Below, in pieces: positions 43,116 to 52,382 of a stretch of 64,000 nucleotides of DNA; within the stretch, counting starts at the first letter, position 1, and every line of letters starts with the position of its first letter. A program made the translations under genes and the position numbers. Source of the DNA: Mucilaginibacter aquaedulcis (GTDB lineage: Bacteria > Bacteroidota > Bacteroidia > Sphingobacteriales > Sphingobacteriaceae); assembly GCF_030409325.1 (NCBI RefSeq), contig NZ_JAUFPR010000002.1:186001-250000 (forward strand). Reading direction: 5' to 3'. The notes beneath the pieces were generated by a model that saw only the letters and a program-made list of their open reading frames with translations, was not told where the DNA came from and made no database searches.

Positions 43116-44618
43116 ATGAAAAGAAAAATTCTTCCTCTCCTCGTATTTTTAATATACCCATTAATACTGCTGGCTCAACGCAACGATGGAGCCGTGATTG
43201 CAGGTGATTTTGCCGACCCATCGATCATTAAGGTGAGTAATACGTATTTCGCCGTTGGTACATCCTCTGAATGGGCTCCGCATTTTCCTATATACAAATC
43301 TACTAACCTGAAAAACTGGAGCCAGGTAGGCTATGTTTTTGACAAAGCTCCCGAGTGGACTTCAGGATCATTCTGGGCACCGGAATATTACAAAATTAAG
43401 GATACCTATTATATTTATTACACCGCACGCCGCAAGGTAGATAATACATCCTTCATTGGAGTAGCCACTTCTAAATATCCAGATAAAGGGTTTACTGATC
43501 ATGGGCCGCTGGTTACCTTTGGCAAAGAGGCCATTGATGCATTTATATTTAATGATCATGGGCAATTGTATATCACATTTAAGGCTTATGGCCTTGATAA
43601 ACGACCGATAGAAATACTGGCAAGCAAGCTTTCGGCAAATGGCCTTAAATTGGAAGGTGAACCATTTTCTTTATTAAAAGATGAGCAACGTATTGGTATG
43701 GAAGGGCAAAGCATACTAAAAAGAGATGGCTATTATTATCTGTTTTATTCAGCAGGCAATTGCTGCGGAGTGCGATGTGGCTATAATGTGAGGGTAGCCC
43801 GGGCAAAAAACTTCTCAGGGCCTTACCAGGTTTTTGAAGGTAATCCAATATTGTCTGAAAATGACAAATGGAAGTGTATGGGGCACGGTACTTTTGTAAA
43901 AGGGCCCAATGGCAGCGATCTGTACCTGCATCATGCTTACAATAAACAAAGCACAGTAATCACCGGAAGGCAGGCATTGATCTCAGAGTTAGTTTGGCCT
44001 AAAACTAATAAATGGCCCAGGTTTAAGGCACAGCAGATCACAGGTGGTACTGTTCTGGATATTCATGACGATTTTACTGCTCAAACTATTGGTAAATATT
44101 GGCAATGGGATTTCCGAAATTCAACCCCCATTGCAATACAAAAGAAGGGCGTTCTCTATTTATCAGGAGAGGTTAAAGCAGACAATCAAGCCGGTATTGT
44201 GCTTACTTCCAGACCAGTTTCGGGTAGCTTTATAATGGAAACTACGGTTTTAAATAGTAATGCAGCCCTTAAAGGATTAGCATTTTATGGGGATGCTAAT
44301 GTGGCTATTGGAATAGGCTCAGAAAATGATCATGTGGTATTATGGCAGGTGAAGGATAAACAATATTCCATTTTAGCTCAGACATCCGTCACAGAAAAGC
44401 CTGTTCAACTTAAACTGACCATGAAAGACGGCGGCATATGCGAATTTTACTACAGGCAGAATAACGACAACTGGAAGCCATTAACCTCAGATCATGCTAT
44501 CACAGCAAGCGCTTTGCCGCAATGGGACAGAAGCCCAAGAGCAGGATTACATTTTAAAGGAGATGAGCATTTGAGCGCTCAATTCGCTGATTTTAGTATC
44601 GTGAATGAAGCAGAATAA
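43116..44618 (+). CDS. GH43-family glycoside hydrolase
   Basis: Secreted five-bladed beta-propeller enzyme of family 43 (arabinofuranosidase/xylosidase type), inverting mechanism. Signal peptide ends near residue 20 (ILLAQ). The three catalytic acids are D34 in GDFADPSI (base), D141 in AIDAFIF (pKa-tuning) and E196 in GMEGQSIL (acid). A beta-sandwich C-terminal domain spans about residues 310-498 (e.g. DFTAQTIGKYWQWDF). Length is 500. No SusC/D or other glycan gene is adjacent, so the substrate is open. The stop is 3 bases before the end of the convergent small gene. Confidence 0.92.
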   Translation: MKRKILPLLVFLIYPLILLAQRNDGAVIAGDFADPSIIKVSNTYFAVGTSSEWAPHFPIYKSTNLKNWSQVGYVFDKAPEWTSGSFWAPEYYKIKDTYYIYYTARRKVDNTSFIGVATSKYPDKGFTDHGPLVTFGKEAIDAFIFNDHGQLYITFKAYGLDKRPIEILASKLSANGLKLEGEPFSLLKDEQRIGMEGQSILKRDGYYYLFYSAGNCCGVRCGYNVRVARAKNFSGPYQVFEGNPILSENDKWKCMGHGTFVKGPNGSDLYLHHAYNKQSTVITGRQALISELVWPKTNKWPRFKAQQITGGTVLDIHDDFTAQTIGKYWQWDFRNSTPIAIQKKGVLYLSGEVKADNQAGIVLTSRPVSGSFIMETTVLNSNAALKGLAFYGDANVAIGIGSENDHVVLWQVKDKQYSILAQTSVTEKPVQLKLTMKDGGICEFYYRQNNDNWKPLTSDHAITASALPQWDRSPRAGLHFKGDEHLSAQFADFSIVNEAE

Positions 44619-44621
44619 TAA

Positions 44622-44816
44622 TCAACTTATACTACCGGGATTAAGCGGTGGTTCTTCCGGCGGGTTAGCGTGAGATGGCAGCTCATCTGGTATAAAGTCC
44701 GGGTTCTCTTGTGGGGTATTAGGTTCCTTTGGATCGTGGGGCTGGTTTATTTCAGGATTTTTTTCACGTGCAGGCATTTCGGGCTGCTCTCCCGGAAAAG
44801 TTTTATGTTTTTTCAT
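44622..44816 (-). CDS. small proline-rich hypothetical protein
   Basis: A 64-residue hydrophilic protein rich in Pro, Glu and Asn, with no signal, no Cys and no membrane segment; it is probably disordered. I recognise the general type from Sphingobacteriaceae but no family function. It converges with GH43. The gene is supported by a clean ATG and an unbroken frame with a consistent composition. Confidence 0.5.
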   Translation of the reverse strand: MKKHKTFPGEQPEMPAREKNPEINQPHDPKEPNTPQENPDFIPDELPSHANPPEEPPLNPGSIS

Positions 44817-45019
44817 AACTGACTTATTTAATTGGAATTTTGCTTGTATTTCAAGTTAACCAAAAAGGCTGAGTTTTTGTTCTTTATTTGGATAAAAAGA
44901 ACTGTACGAATTATGTAACAAGGGATTTATATAATTGTGTTTCGATAAATAGTAAAATACCTTGCTAAGTATCTATAAACCATGATGTTGGTTTGTTTGT
45001 GCAATGTTTGCATCCTATG

Positions 45020-45049
45020 TTGACTGCTTTATATAGATTAATAACTTTG
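45020..45049 (+). promoter_or_regulatory. Bacteroidota-type promoter of the NAMPT-like gene
   Basis: TTG (45020-45022) and TAACTTTG (45042-45049), 19 bases apart, match the -33 TTG and -7 TAnnTTTG consensus of Bacteroidota sigma-A. The start site would be near 45054, giving a leader of about 120 bases before ATG 45175. The rest of the 358-base gap (44817-45174) shows nothing else I can support. Confidence 0.55.
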
Positions 45050-45174
45050 CAGTGTGTCAGGTATATAATTTAAAAGCAGCATTATTAAAGTTGCTAATAC
45101 GGCAGATCAATCCACCAAAAACGAACAACGATATATTCAAACTAATAATTACTCAAAACCTTTAAGGTTAATAC

Positions 45175-46596
45175 ATGAAACGCGAAAACCTGATCTTATT
45201 GGCGGATGCATACAAATACGCTCATCATAAATTTTACTATCCCGGTACTACTCAAATTTATAGTTATCTGGAAAGCCGGGGAGGTGCCTTTAATGAAACT
45301 ATTTTCTTCGGACTACAATATTTTTTAAAGGAATACCTTGAAGGTGCGGCATTTAAACAACATGATTTAGATGAAGCCGAAGGTTTCCTGAAACAAGTAT
45401 TTGGCCGTGACGACGTTTTTGATAAAACCAAATTTCAATATATTCTGGATAAGTACAACGGTTATTTACCGGTGAAAATAAAAGCTGTTGCCGAAGGAAC
45501 CGCGGTTCCTGTAGGCAATGTATTGATGACCATTGAAAATACCGACCCTGAATGTTACTGGCTTACCAATTTTTTAGAAACACTGCTGATGCAGGTTTGG
45601 TATCCAAGTACTGTGGCAACATTAAGTAATGAGATCAGAAAGGTAGTGACTCAATTTTACAGCGAAACAGCAAGCCAGGGTACAGAGGCAGGAATTGATT
45701 TTGTGCTGAATGATTTTGGCTTCAGGGGAGTAAGCAGTGCGGAGAGCGCCAAAATTGGAGGTGCTGCACATTTAATTAGCTTTAGCGGCAGTGATAACCT
45801 GGCCGGTAGCGGCATGGCTATCAAATACTACAATGCAGCCAAAGTTTACGGACTAAGCATCCCGGCTACTGAACATAGCATTTGTACTTTACTGGGTAGG
45901 GAAGGCGAATTGGAAATTTTTAAACATGTGCTGCGAAGCTTTCCTACAGGTACTATTGCTTGTGTATCTGATAGCTTTAACATTTTTAAAGCCTGTAAAG
46001 AATATTGGGGTGGCGAGTTACGCGATGAAATTCTGAATCGGAAAGGTACCCTGGTCATTCGCCCGGATAGCGGAGACCCGGTAATGACGCTTTTAAAAAT
46101 GTTCGAAATATTGTTTGATTGTTTTGGTTTTACCGTCAATGATAAAGGTTATAAAGTATTACCACCACAGGTAAGAGTAATACAGGGCGATGGCGTAAAC
46201 TATGCTGAAATCATTAATATTTACAATGCCTTAAAAAATAATAATATAAGTGCCGAAAATTTGGCGTTTGGCATGGGGGGAGCACTGTTGCAAAAAATTG
46301 ATCGTGATACGGAAAGGTTTGCCTTAAAATGTAGCAGCGCAGTTATTAATGGCCGGGAGATAGATGTAGAAAAAAGTCCTACAGAAATGGATGCGCACGG
46401 CAATATTACTTCGAGTTTTAAAAAGAGCAAAGCTGGCCGTTTAAAACTGGTAAAAATAAATGGCATCTTCAAAACTGTAAGTCAGCATGAGCACGCTGAA
46501 TTAGCTGATGAACTACACACTGTATTTGAAAATGGCGATTTGATTAATACTATTTCTTTTGAACAGGTAAGGGCCAATGCTAACCCAAAGACCTAA
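45175..46596 (+). CDS. nadV: nicotinamide phosphoribosyltransferase (NadV/NAMPT type)
   Basis: Cytosolic enzyme that joins nicotinamide and phosphoribosyl pyrophosphate to nicotinamide mononucleotide, the one-step salvage route to NAD. At 473 residues it fits NAMPT rather than the bacterial nicotinate enzyme PncB. Family blocks are clear: NDFGFRGVSSAESAKIGGAAH, SGSDNLAG (D207, matching human D219), IPATEHS (H234, matching the phosphorylated active-site His 247), ACVSDSFNIF and IRPDSGDP. A typical promoter lies upstream. It is a single gene; an NMN adenylyltransferase (NadM/NadD) is not nearby. The nicotinate enzyme is the only real alternative, and the EHS/GSD blocks argue against it. Confidence 0.9.
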   Translation: MKRENLILLADAYKYAHHKFYYPGTTQIYSYLESRGGAFNETIFFGLQYFLKEYLEGAAFKQHDLDEAEGFLKQVFGRDDVFDKTKFQYILDKYNGYLPVKIKAVAEGTAVPVGNVLMTIENTDPECYWLTNFLETLLMQVWYPSTVATLSNEIRKVVTQFYSETASQGTEAGIDFVLNDFGFRGVSSAESAKIGGAAHLISFSGSDNLAGSGMAIKYYNAAKVYGLSIPATEHSICTLLGREGELEIFKHVLRSFPTGTIACVSDSFNIFKACKEYWGGELRDEILNRKGTLVIRPDSGDPVMTLLKMFEILFDCFGFTVNDKGYKVLPPQVRVIQGDGVNYAEIINIYNALKNNNISAENLAFGMGGALLQKIDRDTERFALKCSSAVINGREIDVEKSPTEMDAHGNITSSFKKSKAGRLKLVKINGIFKTVSQHEHAELADELHTVFENGDLINTISFEQVRANANPKT

Positions 46597-46807
46597 ATTT
46601 TTATATTAAAATAGCCTTCCCTTTGTAATTCGTTTAAGATTGTTTTCAATAAATGATCTGTATTTTTATATATCGAAATCTATTTGGAATCAGAAAAGTT
46701 ATTATATAACTAATACAACTTATAACTTAACTTATTTCATTTAACAATAAACTTCACGGAAATTGAACTTGTATTATTGGTTGAAAAACTGTTCATGATA
46801 TACAGGT

Positions 46808-47857
46808 ATGGAATACAAAAAATTAGGAAAAACTGACCTTCGCTTGTCGGCAATTGGCTTAGGCACTTTTGCAATTGGTGGAACTATGTGGGGCGGTACA
46901 GATACTGATAAAGCCATAAGTGCTATTCACGCCGCTATAGATCAGGGAGTAACAACAATTGATTCAGCACCATTTTATGGCTTGGGTTTGAGTGAAGAAT
47001 TAATTGGCGAAGCGATTAAAGGAAAGGATCGCACCAAGCTTCAGCTTCTGACCAAATTTGGTATGGTATGGGACGGAAGTAATAATGGAAAAGGTGATTT
47101 TATGTTCAACATAGATAATTATGGACAAAACTATAGTTTATATAATTATGCATCAAAAGAAAGCGTAGTAAAAGAAACCGAAGAAAGTTTAAAACGCCTG
47201 GATACGGATTATATTGACCTGCTGCAAATTCATTGGAACGACCCTACCACACCGATAGATGAAACGATGGAAGCCATGCAAAAACTTATTGACCAGGGGA
47301 AAATTCTTGCGGCAGGTGTTTGCAATTATAATGCGGCTCAAATGAAAACAGCTCAAGAAAACATCATGATTGCCTCAAATCAGGTGCCCTATAGCATGCT
47401 AACCAGAGGCGTTGAACATGAAATAATTCCTTGTGCGGTTAAAGAAAAAATAGGAATTATTGTTTATACCCCTTTAGAAAGAGGCTTACTGACCGGAAAA
47501 TACTTCATGGGGGCCCGTTTAAAACCTAATGATCATCGAAATGATTATTTTAATCATTTTCACCTCGAAAAAATAAAGACTTTTCTTGACAGAATAGAAC
47601 CAATGGCTAATGAAAAAAATGCAACCTTAGCGCAGTTGGTATTACGCTGGACTACTTTACAGCCAGGTATATGTATAGTATTGGCCGGTGCCAGAAATGC
47701 AGAACAAGCTATAAGCAACGCCAATGCTATGGCAATTAGCTTAAATACTGATGAGATTAATTTCATTAATAGTGAGTTGATTAATGTGAACTCATCAATC
47801 GGACGCAAGAAAAGTCAGATTAAATGGGGAGAAGGTGGAATAGCCATCTGGGATTGA
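46808..47857 (+). CDS. aldo/keto reductase
   Basis: A 349-residue NADP-dependent TIM-barrel oxidoreductase. The catalytic tetrad is present: D52 and Y57 (DSAPFYGLGLSEELIG), K83 (LLTKFG) and H142 (LLQIHW). The cofactor-binding end has TPLERGLLTGKYF and IVLAGARNAEQA. It resembles the AKR11/YhdN group that reduces sugar aldehydes. No linked partner suggests a substrate. A gap of about 350 bases follows (47858-48210), in which I see no gene and no convincing site except a small GTTGTT/AACAAC hairpin. Confidence 0.93.
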   Translation: MEYKKLGKTDLRLSAIGLGTFAIGGTMWGGTDTDKAISAIHAAIDQGVTTIDSAPFYGLGLSEELIGEAIKGKDRTKLQLLTKFGMVWDGSNNGKGDFMFNIDNYGQNYSLYNYASKESVVKETEESLKRLDTDYIDLLQIHWNDPTTPIDETMEAMQKLIDQGKILAAGVCNYNAAQMKTAQENIMIASNQVPYSMLTRGVEHEIIPCAVKEKIGIIVYTPLERGLLTGKYFMGARLKPNDHRNDYFNHFHLEKIKTFLDRIEPMANEKNATLAQLVLRWTTLQPGICIVLAGARNAEQAISNANAMAISLNTDEINFINSELINVNSSIGRKKSQIKWGEGGIAIWD

Positions 47858-48210
47858 TCACAAAATAGTTACGCTACCTTTTTTATATCCTGCAAAGAGT
47901 GTTGGCTTACATGGTCTGTATTAGCCAATTAGCCCGCATTGCTCAGGCTCAAATCATCATTCAAATTTCTATTAGCTGAATTGATTATTCCATACGGATG
48001 CCTGTTGTTGTTCAAAACAACCTATCAGAATAATCATAACTACAATTAGCAGGGTTATTTTGACCCCGGTTCAATAAAGCTGAACTTTGATATGGTTCTA
48101 TTTAATGCTTTAAAAATCAAATATTTATATAAAAAAGCACTCGTGGTTTTCATGCAAGTAGATATGTGTGTCATGTATTCATTAATTTCTAAACAAATAA
48201 ATTTTATATC

Positions 48211-49023
48211 ATGCCAAACAGTAAAACAATTTTGATCACTGGTGCAGGTACCGGATTAGGAGAAGGTACAGCCATAGGGCTTGCTCAGGCAGGCTACAAA
48301 GTTATTGCAGGGGTACATATATATCCGCAAGTAACAGTACTACGTCAAAAAGCAAAGGAGCTAGGCCTCGAAAATAACCTACACGTTGAGAGGCTGGATA
48401 TTTTAGATCCTTATGATGTGAGTAATGCACTAAGGTGGGACATTGATATCTTACTTAATAACGCTGGTATAGGCGAAACAGGTCCGGTATTTGAAACCCC
48501 GATAGAACTGATACATAAAAACTTTGAGACCAATTTTTTTGCTCCGATAGCCTTATCACAAAAATTTATTGCAAAATTTATCAGAGAAAAAAAGAAAGGT
48601 AAGGTCATATTCGTCTCTTCTATGGGAGGGCTATTCTTGCCTGCTCATTTTGGTGTGTATTGTTCTACGAAGCATGCGTTAGAAGCCATAGCCGAATCAT
48701 TACAGCAGGAATTGAAAAAGTATAACATTCAGGTACAAACAATAAATCCTGGAGCATTTACTACAGGTTTTAACGAAACCATGTTAGAAACTTCATTCAG
48801 ATGGTTGGATGATGATAAAAATTTCACTAAAAAAGCTGATCTAAAAGCTGAAATTGATGCACAGCTTGATTCACCTGATTGGAAATTAGTCCCTCAGGAT
48901 ATGATTGATGTTATGGTTAAAGTGGTGCCAGCCGACACAGGAAAATTCCGAAATGTATTTCCGCAATTTGTTGAGGATATGCTTAAGGATGGCCAGGCAA
49001 AAGCGTGGGAAAATACCATTTAA
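48211..49023 (+). CDS. SDR-family oxidoreductase
   Basis: A 270-residue short-chain dehydrogenase. It has the cofactor motif TGAGTGLGEG near residue 10, LLNNAGIG near 90 and the catalytic YCSTKHALE (Y150, K154). The fold and the INPGAFTTGFNETMLE loop are normal for the family. It differs clearly from the other SDR at 38711. There is no regulator beside it. It ends in a shared two-way terminator with the GlcG-like gene. Confidence 0.93.
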   Translation: MPNSKTILITGAGTGLGEGTAIGLAQAGYKVIAGVHIYPQVTVLRQKAKELGLENNLHVERLDILDPYDVSNALRWDIDILLNNAGIGETGPVFETPIELIHKNFETNFFAPIALSQKFIAKFIREKKKGKVIFVSSMGGLFLPAHFGVYCSTKHALEAIAESLQQELKKYNIQVQTINPGAFTTGFNETMLETSFRWLDDDKNFTKKADLKAEIDAQLDSPDWKLVPQDMIDVMVKVVPADTGKFRNVFPQFVEDMLKDGQAKAWENTI

Positions 49024-49112
49024 TGTTAAAGAGTTATTCTGCCGCAATGAAAAATCTAAAGACAATTTTTTGTTTTCTGCTTTTTTAATGGTTGGTTTTT
49101 TGGTTAGGGTTC

Positions 49113-49148
49113 TAAACCCGAGATTATCATCTGATAATTTCGGGTTTA
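49113..49148. terminator. two-way terminator, 17-bp stem
   Basis: TAAACCCGAGATTATCA (49113-49129) pairs with 49132-49148, with one G-U wobble and a two-base loop. It lies between the convergent SDR and GlcG-like genes, 90 bases after one stop and 30 before the other, with T tracts on both sides. Confidence 0.82.
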
Positions 49149-49177
49149 ATTATTTACAGATGTGCGAATCAAAACAT

Positions 49178-49591
49178 CTACTCCAATAAATTTTTAAAGG
49201 CCGACGCTCCGGCAAGGGCTACAGCATAATCCTGATCAACCTCGCCACCTGATACACCAATGGCTCCGGAGATTTTTCCGGTACTGTTTTTTAAAAGAAT
49301 ACCACCAGGGAAAGAAACCAGGCCACCATTAGTTAATTCAATATTGAAAAGTGGCCCCCCCGGTTGCGACAATTTGCCAACCTCGCCAGAGTCCATACCG
49401 CAAAGGCATGAAGTTCGGGCTTTCTTTATTGAAATATCAACAGAGGCTAATAAGGCATTGTCCATTCGCATAAACAGTTTAATATTGGCGCCATCATCAA
49501 CAACTGCTATGTTCACGGGAACGCCAATTTCTTCGGCTTTAATCCTTGCGGCTTCAGCAATTTTTTGAGCCTGTGTAAGAGTAATACTCAT
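49178..49591 (-). CDS. GlcG/HbpS-family (DUF336) protein
   Basis: A 137-residue cytosolic protein of the DUF336 family, which includes the haem-degrading/binding HbpS and GlcG. Typical blocks are IAEAARIKAEEIGVPVNIAV, LFMRMDNALLASVDISIKKA and the C-terminal KISGAIGVSGGEVDQD. No signal peptide is seen, in contrast to HbpS. Its function in this strain is unknown; binding of haem, cobalamin or another small molecule is possible. It is convergent with the SDR gene. Confidence 0.88.
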   Translation of the reverse strand: MSITLTQAQKIAEAARIKAEEIGVPVNIAVVDDGANIKLFMRMDNALLASVDISIKKARTSCLCGMDSGEVGKLSQPGGPLFNIELTNGGLVSFPGGILLKNSTGKISGAIGVSGGEVDQDYAVALAGASAFKNLLE

Positions 49592-49750
49592 ATTGAATAA
49601 ATAAGATATTAAAAAAATCTATTATAGTTTACCCAACGCTGCAACGTAGCCAAAGGTAAGTACCCTAAAGGGTGTTTTAATATTACATGGTTGATAGCTG
49701 TAATGATTTTAATGATAAATAATTCACCTGTTTAATAGAGAAGCAAAAAA

Positions 49751-49794
49751 ATGAGATACTCGTGGTGGGGTATCTCATTCAGTGGAGCCGGAGG
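49751..49794 (-). repeat. tRNA/tmRNA-like 3' end with terminator hairpin (left copy)
   Basis: GTGGAGCCGGAGG (49782-49794) read on the minus strand is CCTCCGGCTCCAC, the pattern of a T-stem/acceptor 3' end of a tRNA or tmRNA. It is followed by the hairpin ATGAGATAC/GTATCTCAT (49751-49778) with a T run, as at the end of such genes. The rest of the RNA is missing. The same 13-mer recurs at 52413, as an att-site duplication would. Confidence 0.5.
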
Positions 49795-49949
49795 AAGCGG
49801 GGAATATTGTACTAAACAGTATCCAAATCGCCTGAAATATACTTGTAAAGCACTGATTTTAAATTATTTATTTGTTTTATGGCCAACCTTGTTCAACTTT
49901 GAACAAGTTGAGTAAATCACATTTTGACACTTAAAAAAACTAAAAAAAC

Positions 49950-50122
49950 ATGGCAACAGTTAATTTTAATCTCAATAAGCCCAACAAAAATGGCAAGTCT
50001 TTTATCTTTTTAACCTACTTAGCAATGGCGAAAAATTTCGTCATGATATAGAAACTAAGATTCTAAAAACTCAGTGGTTATTCAATAAACCCAAAAACCA
50101 CAGATTTCATGGGCTTCGTTAA
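49950..50122 (+). pseudogene. tyrosine recombinase (integrase) N-terminal remnant, frameshifted
   Basis: Reading from ATG 49950 gives MATVNFNLNKPNKNGKSFIF, then LTYL, the usual N-terminal arm-type DNA-binding segment of Bacteroidota phage/conjugative-element integrases. The frame is then lost near 50025 and continues in another frame as NGEKFRHDIETKILKTQWLF and NKPKNHRFHGLR, stop at 50120-50122. The core catalytic domain (R-H-R-Y) is absent. This is a leftover of an integrated element, not a working gene. It lies next to the left tRNA-like 3' end. Confidence 0.72.
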
Positions 50123-50127
50123 AAATA

Positions 50128-51090
50128 TTAAAATCCTTGCGTTAAACCAGTTTGGTTATACGGCTGATAAGTGATCACAACGTTACTACCGGCAGTTGCA
50201 GGATTTGTAAATGGGTTTCCTGTTAAAGTAGTTAATGTATTGCGTTGAAATTTTATTCCCTGTATTTGCCTGGTTGAATAAATTGCATAACTGCCAGTAC
50301 TCCCGTCGTACGCATTGGTATAGGCTGTTATAGTTATATTACTGGTTAAATCTAATGTCATTATATCGTTAAACGGACCTACCGTGAAATTAGTGCTTCC
50401 TATTTTGTTGGCTGGAACCGTTACACTTTTATAGTAACTAAAATCACCAGGTCCCCTAATTCCAAAAGCAATGGCAGCAGGCTTGTCATCCCAATAGCTA
50501 TCAGCATTACCTATTGAAGTTATATCTATTCTAAATTTTGTAACCGAAGCAGGCAAAGCACTATTTATAACTATTTGCAATCCTGAATTCAAGCGTTGCA
50601 GATCAACACCAACTTGTTGATCTGTTGTTCCAACAGAAAAACTTACCTTTTTATAGAAGGTTTCGTCAAAATACTCTGAAAATTCCTCGTCTGAGTAGTA
50701 AATAAGTTTCTCGCTTTGATAATTGGAAAAAAACTTTGAATTTACAATTCCTACAAAAACGGCCACATAATTGCCTGCAATCAAATTGTCGCTAAATGTG
50801 GCAAAAGTAGGATCTCCCTTATTGATAACCAACGTTTTTAAAAGAGTACCATCTGTGGTATATAATTTATAAACCAATTTAGTAATATTGCTTGACGGCA
50901 GCGAAACTGCGGCGTTTAACTTAACTTTATTATCTTGATTAACAGCAGTATTTTCCTGGGTAAGGTTTATTATGTTAAATGAAACGGTATGTAAACTTCC
51001 GTCTGGAGAAGTTTCGGAATGTTTATCTTTTTTACATGATAACCATAACGCGCTTATAACTATGAAGCAAAAAATGTATCCTTTTTTCAT
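50128..51090 (-). CDS. FimB/Mfa2-like lipoprotein
   Basis: A 320-residue lipoprotein with lipobox WLSC (Cys19) and then KKDK. The rest is beta-rich, with a mid-protein DLQRLNSGLQIVINSALP and an end block FQRNTLTTLTGNPF. These features resemble fimbrial anchor/tip proteins of the FimB/Mfa2 group in Bacteroidota; the assignment is by pattern only. It is paralogous to the next gene (shared RLNxxLxIV and RNTLTTLxGN blocks) and lies 17 bases behind it, so they are one operon. Both sit between two mobile-element remnants, and so may have been brought in as cargo. Confidence 0.6.
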   Translation of the reverse strand: MKKGYIFCFIVISALWLSCKKDKHSETSPDGSLHTVSFNIINLTQENTAVNQDNKVKLNAAVSLPSSNITKLVYKLYTTDGTLLKTLVINKGDPTFATFSDNLIAGNYVAVFVGIVNSKFFSNYQSEKLIYYSDEEFSEYFDETFYKKVSFSVGTTDQQVGVDLQRLNSGLQIVINSALPASVTKFRIDITSIGNADSYWDDKPAAIAFGIRGPGDFSYYKSVTVPANKIGSTNFTVGPFNDIMTLDLTSNITITAYTNAYDGSTGSYAIYSTRQIQGIKFQRNTLTTLTGNPFTNPATAGSNVVITYQPYNQTGLTQGF

Positions 51091-51107
51091 GTGAATAGTT
51101 TTGAGTT

Positions 51108-51983
51108 TTAAAAACCTAAGTTTACTGTATTCCAGTCTTGGTTAACCGTTATATTAAACGCACTATTCCCCGGCATAAACAAATTTCCGGATAGTGTTGT
51201 CAGTGTGTTTCGTTTACAGATCACATCTTTTACAAGTCTTGTACCTAAAGGAGCTGTATTATTGCTGCCATAATAGTTAATAGTTACATCAAAAGGTTTT
51301 ATGTTATTAAGCGTATATATAGTAATAGTATAGTTAGTTTTGCCGATATCTGTCGCGCCGATGTTTGTAGTAATTAACCGGGCTCTTGATGTACCATCTC
51401 CCTTTATAGTGTGGGCACTAATAAAAGTGGTGTCATTAAACCCTACCGTTATTTTTGTTACTCCTGTCGGTATAGGATCTTTCAATACAATATTTAATTT
51501 GGCGTTAAGACGATTTAATTCTGCGGCAAGGTTTACTCCACCAGTAGTTACTTTTATCGGTACTTTTTTATAAAACAAATCAGCCCAAATGCCGGTGGGT
51601 GTTCCATAACCAAAATACGGGCCTGGGTATACATTTAAATCAGAACTACCCCCTATAAAAGCAACAGTATAATCACCCGCCGGCAGATTGTCTGAAAAGG
51701 TACCAAAACCCGCCGAACCTACTTCGGCCCGTTTTTGAGAGACCAGTACTCCTGTATTTTTAAATAAAAGGTAAACTAATGATTGCACTGGGACGGGATC
51801 ATTTGTAGCTTGGGTAGCTAACGCAGCTGTTTTTATTTTATTTAATGAATCTTGTGTTTCAGTAAAACCAGAAAGGTTAAAATTAACCGGATATAATTTT
51901 TCATCCGGAGCAACTTTTTTATCCTTCTTACACGAAAACAACAGGGTGGCACAAATACAGAGGAGTAAAATTATTTGTTTCAT
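51108..51983 (-). CDS. FimB/Mfa2-like lipoprotein (paralogue)
   Basis: A lipoprotein of about 291 residues from ATG 51983, chosen because it gives a normal signal with lipobox LLFSC (Cys18) followed by KKDKK; the frame runs 14 codons further upstream to 52025 with a signal-unlike lead. It shares with the next gene the LNRLNAKLNIVLKDPIP and CKRNTLTTLSGNLF blocks. It probably displays a beta-sandwich on the outer surface. Whether it anchors a fimbria or binds a ligand is unknown. Confidence 0.6.
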   Translation of the reverse strand: MKQIILLLCICATLLFSCKKDKKVAPDEKLYPVNFNLSGFTETQDSLNKIKTAALATQATNDPVPVQSLVYLLFKNTGVLVSQKRAEVGSAGFGTFSDNLPAGDYTVAFIGGSSDLNVYPGPYFGYGTPTGIWADLFYKKVPIKVTTGGVNLAAELNRLNAKLNIVLKDPIPTGVTKITVGFNDTTFISAHTIKGDGTSRARLITTNIGATDIGKTNYTITIYTLNNIKPFDVTINYYGSNNTAPLGTRLVKDVICKRNTLTTLSGNLFMPGNSAFNITVNQDWNTVNLGF

Positions 51984-52037
51984 CGGCTTAAGTTTTATGT
52001 TACAAACATACTCCCTCTTTTGCAATCGATCAAATGA

Positions 52038-52295
52038 AATTTATTTGATAACATTGCAACCAACATTCCGTTTAAATTTGAGTTTGTTAATAAGGCTTTT
52101 GCAGAAAACCAAAAATTAATAATTGAAAAGAAAAACCAGTTAGATAGTATTCACGAAAAGTTGCTTGCTGTTGAGGAAAAATGGATTAGTGATCAAATTT
52201 TAAAAGATACATACAATCGGTGGTCACGCAATTACAATAGAAATATAACCACTTTAAAGTTTGATATTCTGAAATGGAAAGCAATTTGTCATTAG
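52038..52295 (+). pseudogene. serine recombinase C-terminal remnant
   Basis: An 85-codon open stretch reading NLFDNIATNIPFKFEFVNKA, then AFAENQKLIIEKKNQLDSI, EEKWISDQILKDTYNRWSRN and so on to TAG. The charged coiled-coil with a xxEEKWxxxxIxxxTYxRW pattern is the typical C-terminal part of large serine recombinases in Bacteroidota. There is no start codon that makes a sensible gene and the catalytic domain is absent, so it is a fossil. It marks, with the integrase remnant, a decayed mobile region. Confidence 0.6.
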
Positions 52296-52382
52296 CAACG
52301 GACATTAGGAGTTTCACAATGCTGAGTTTTTTTGTCTCGTAACTACCTGAAAATGAACAATAAAAACTTAGTTGTTATAAAA

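Noticed and set aside
47858..48210. Small RNA or riboswitch in the 353-base gap before the SDR gene
   Set aside because: Only a short GTTGTT/AACAAC hairpin is visible, with no conserved riboswitch motif.
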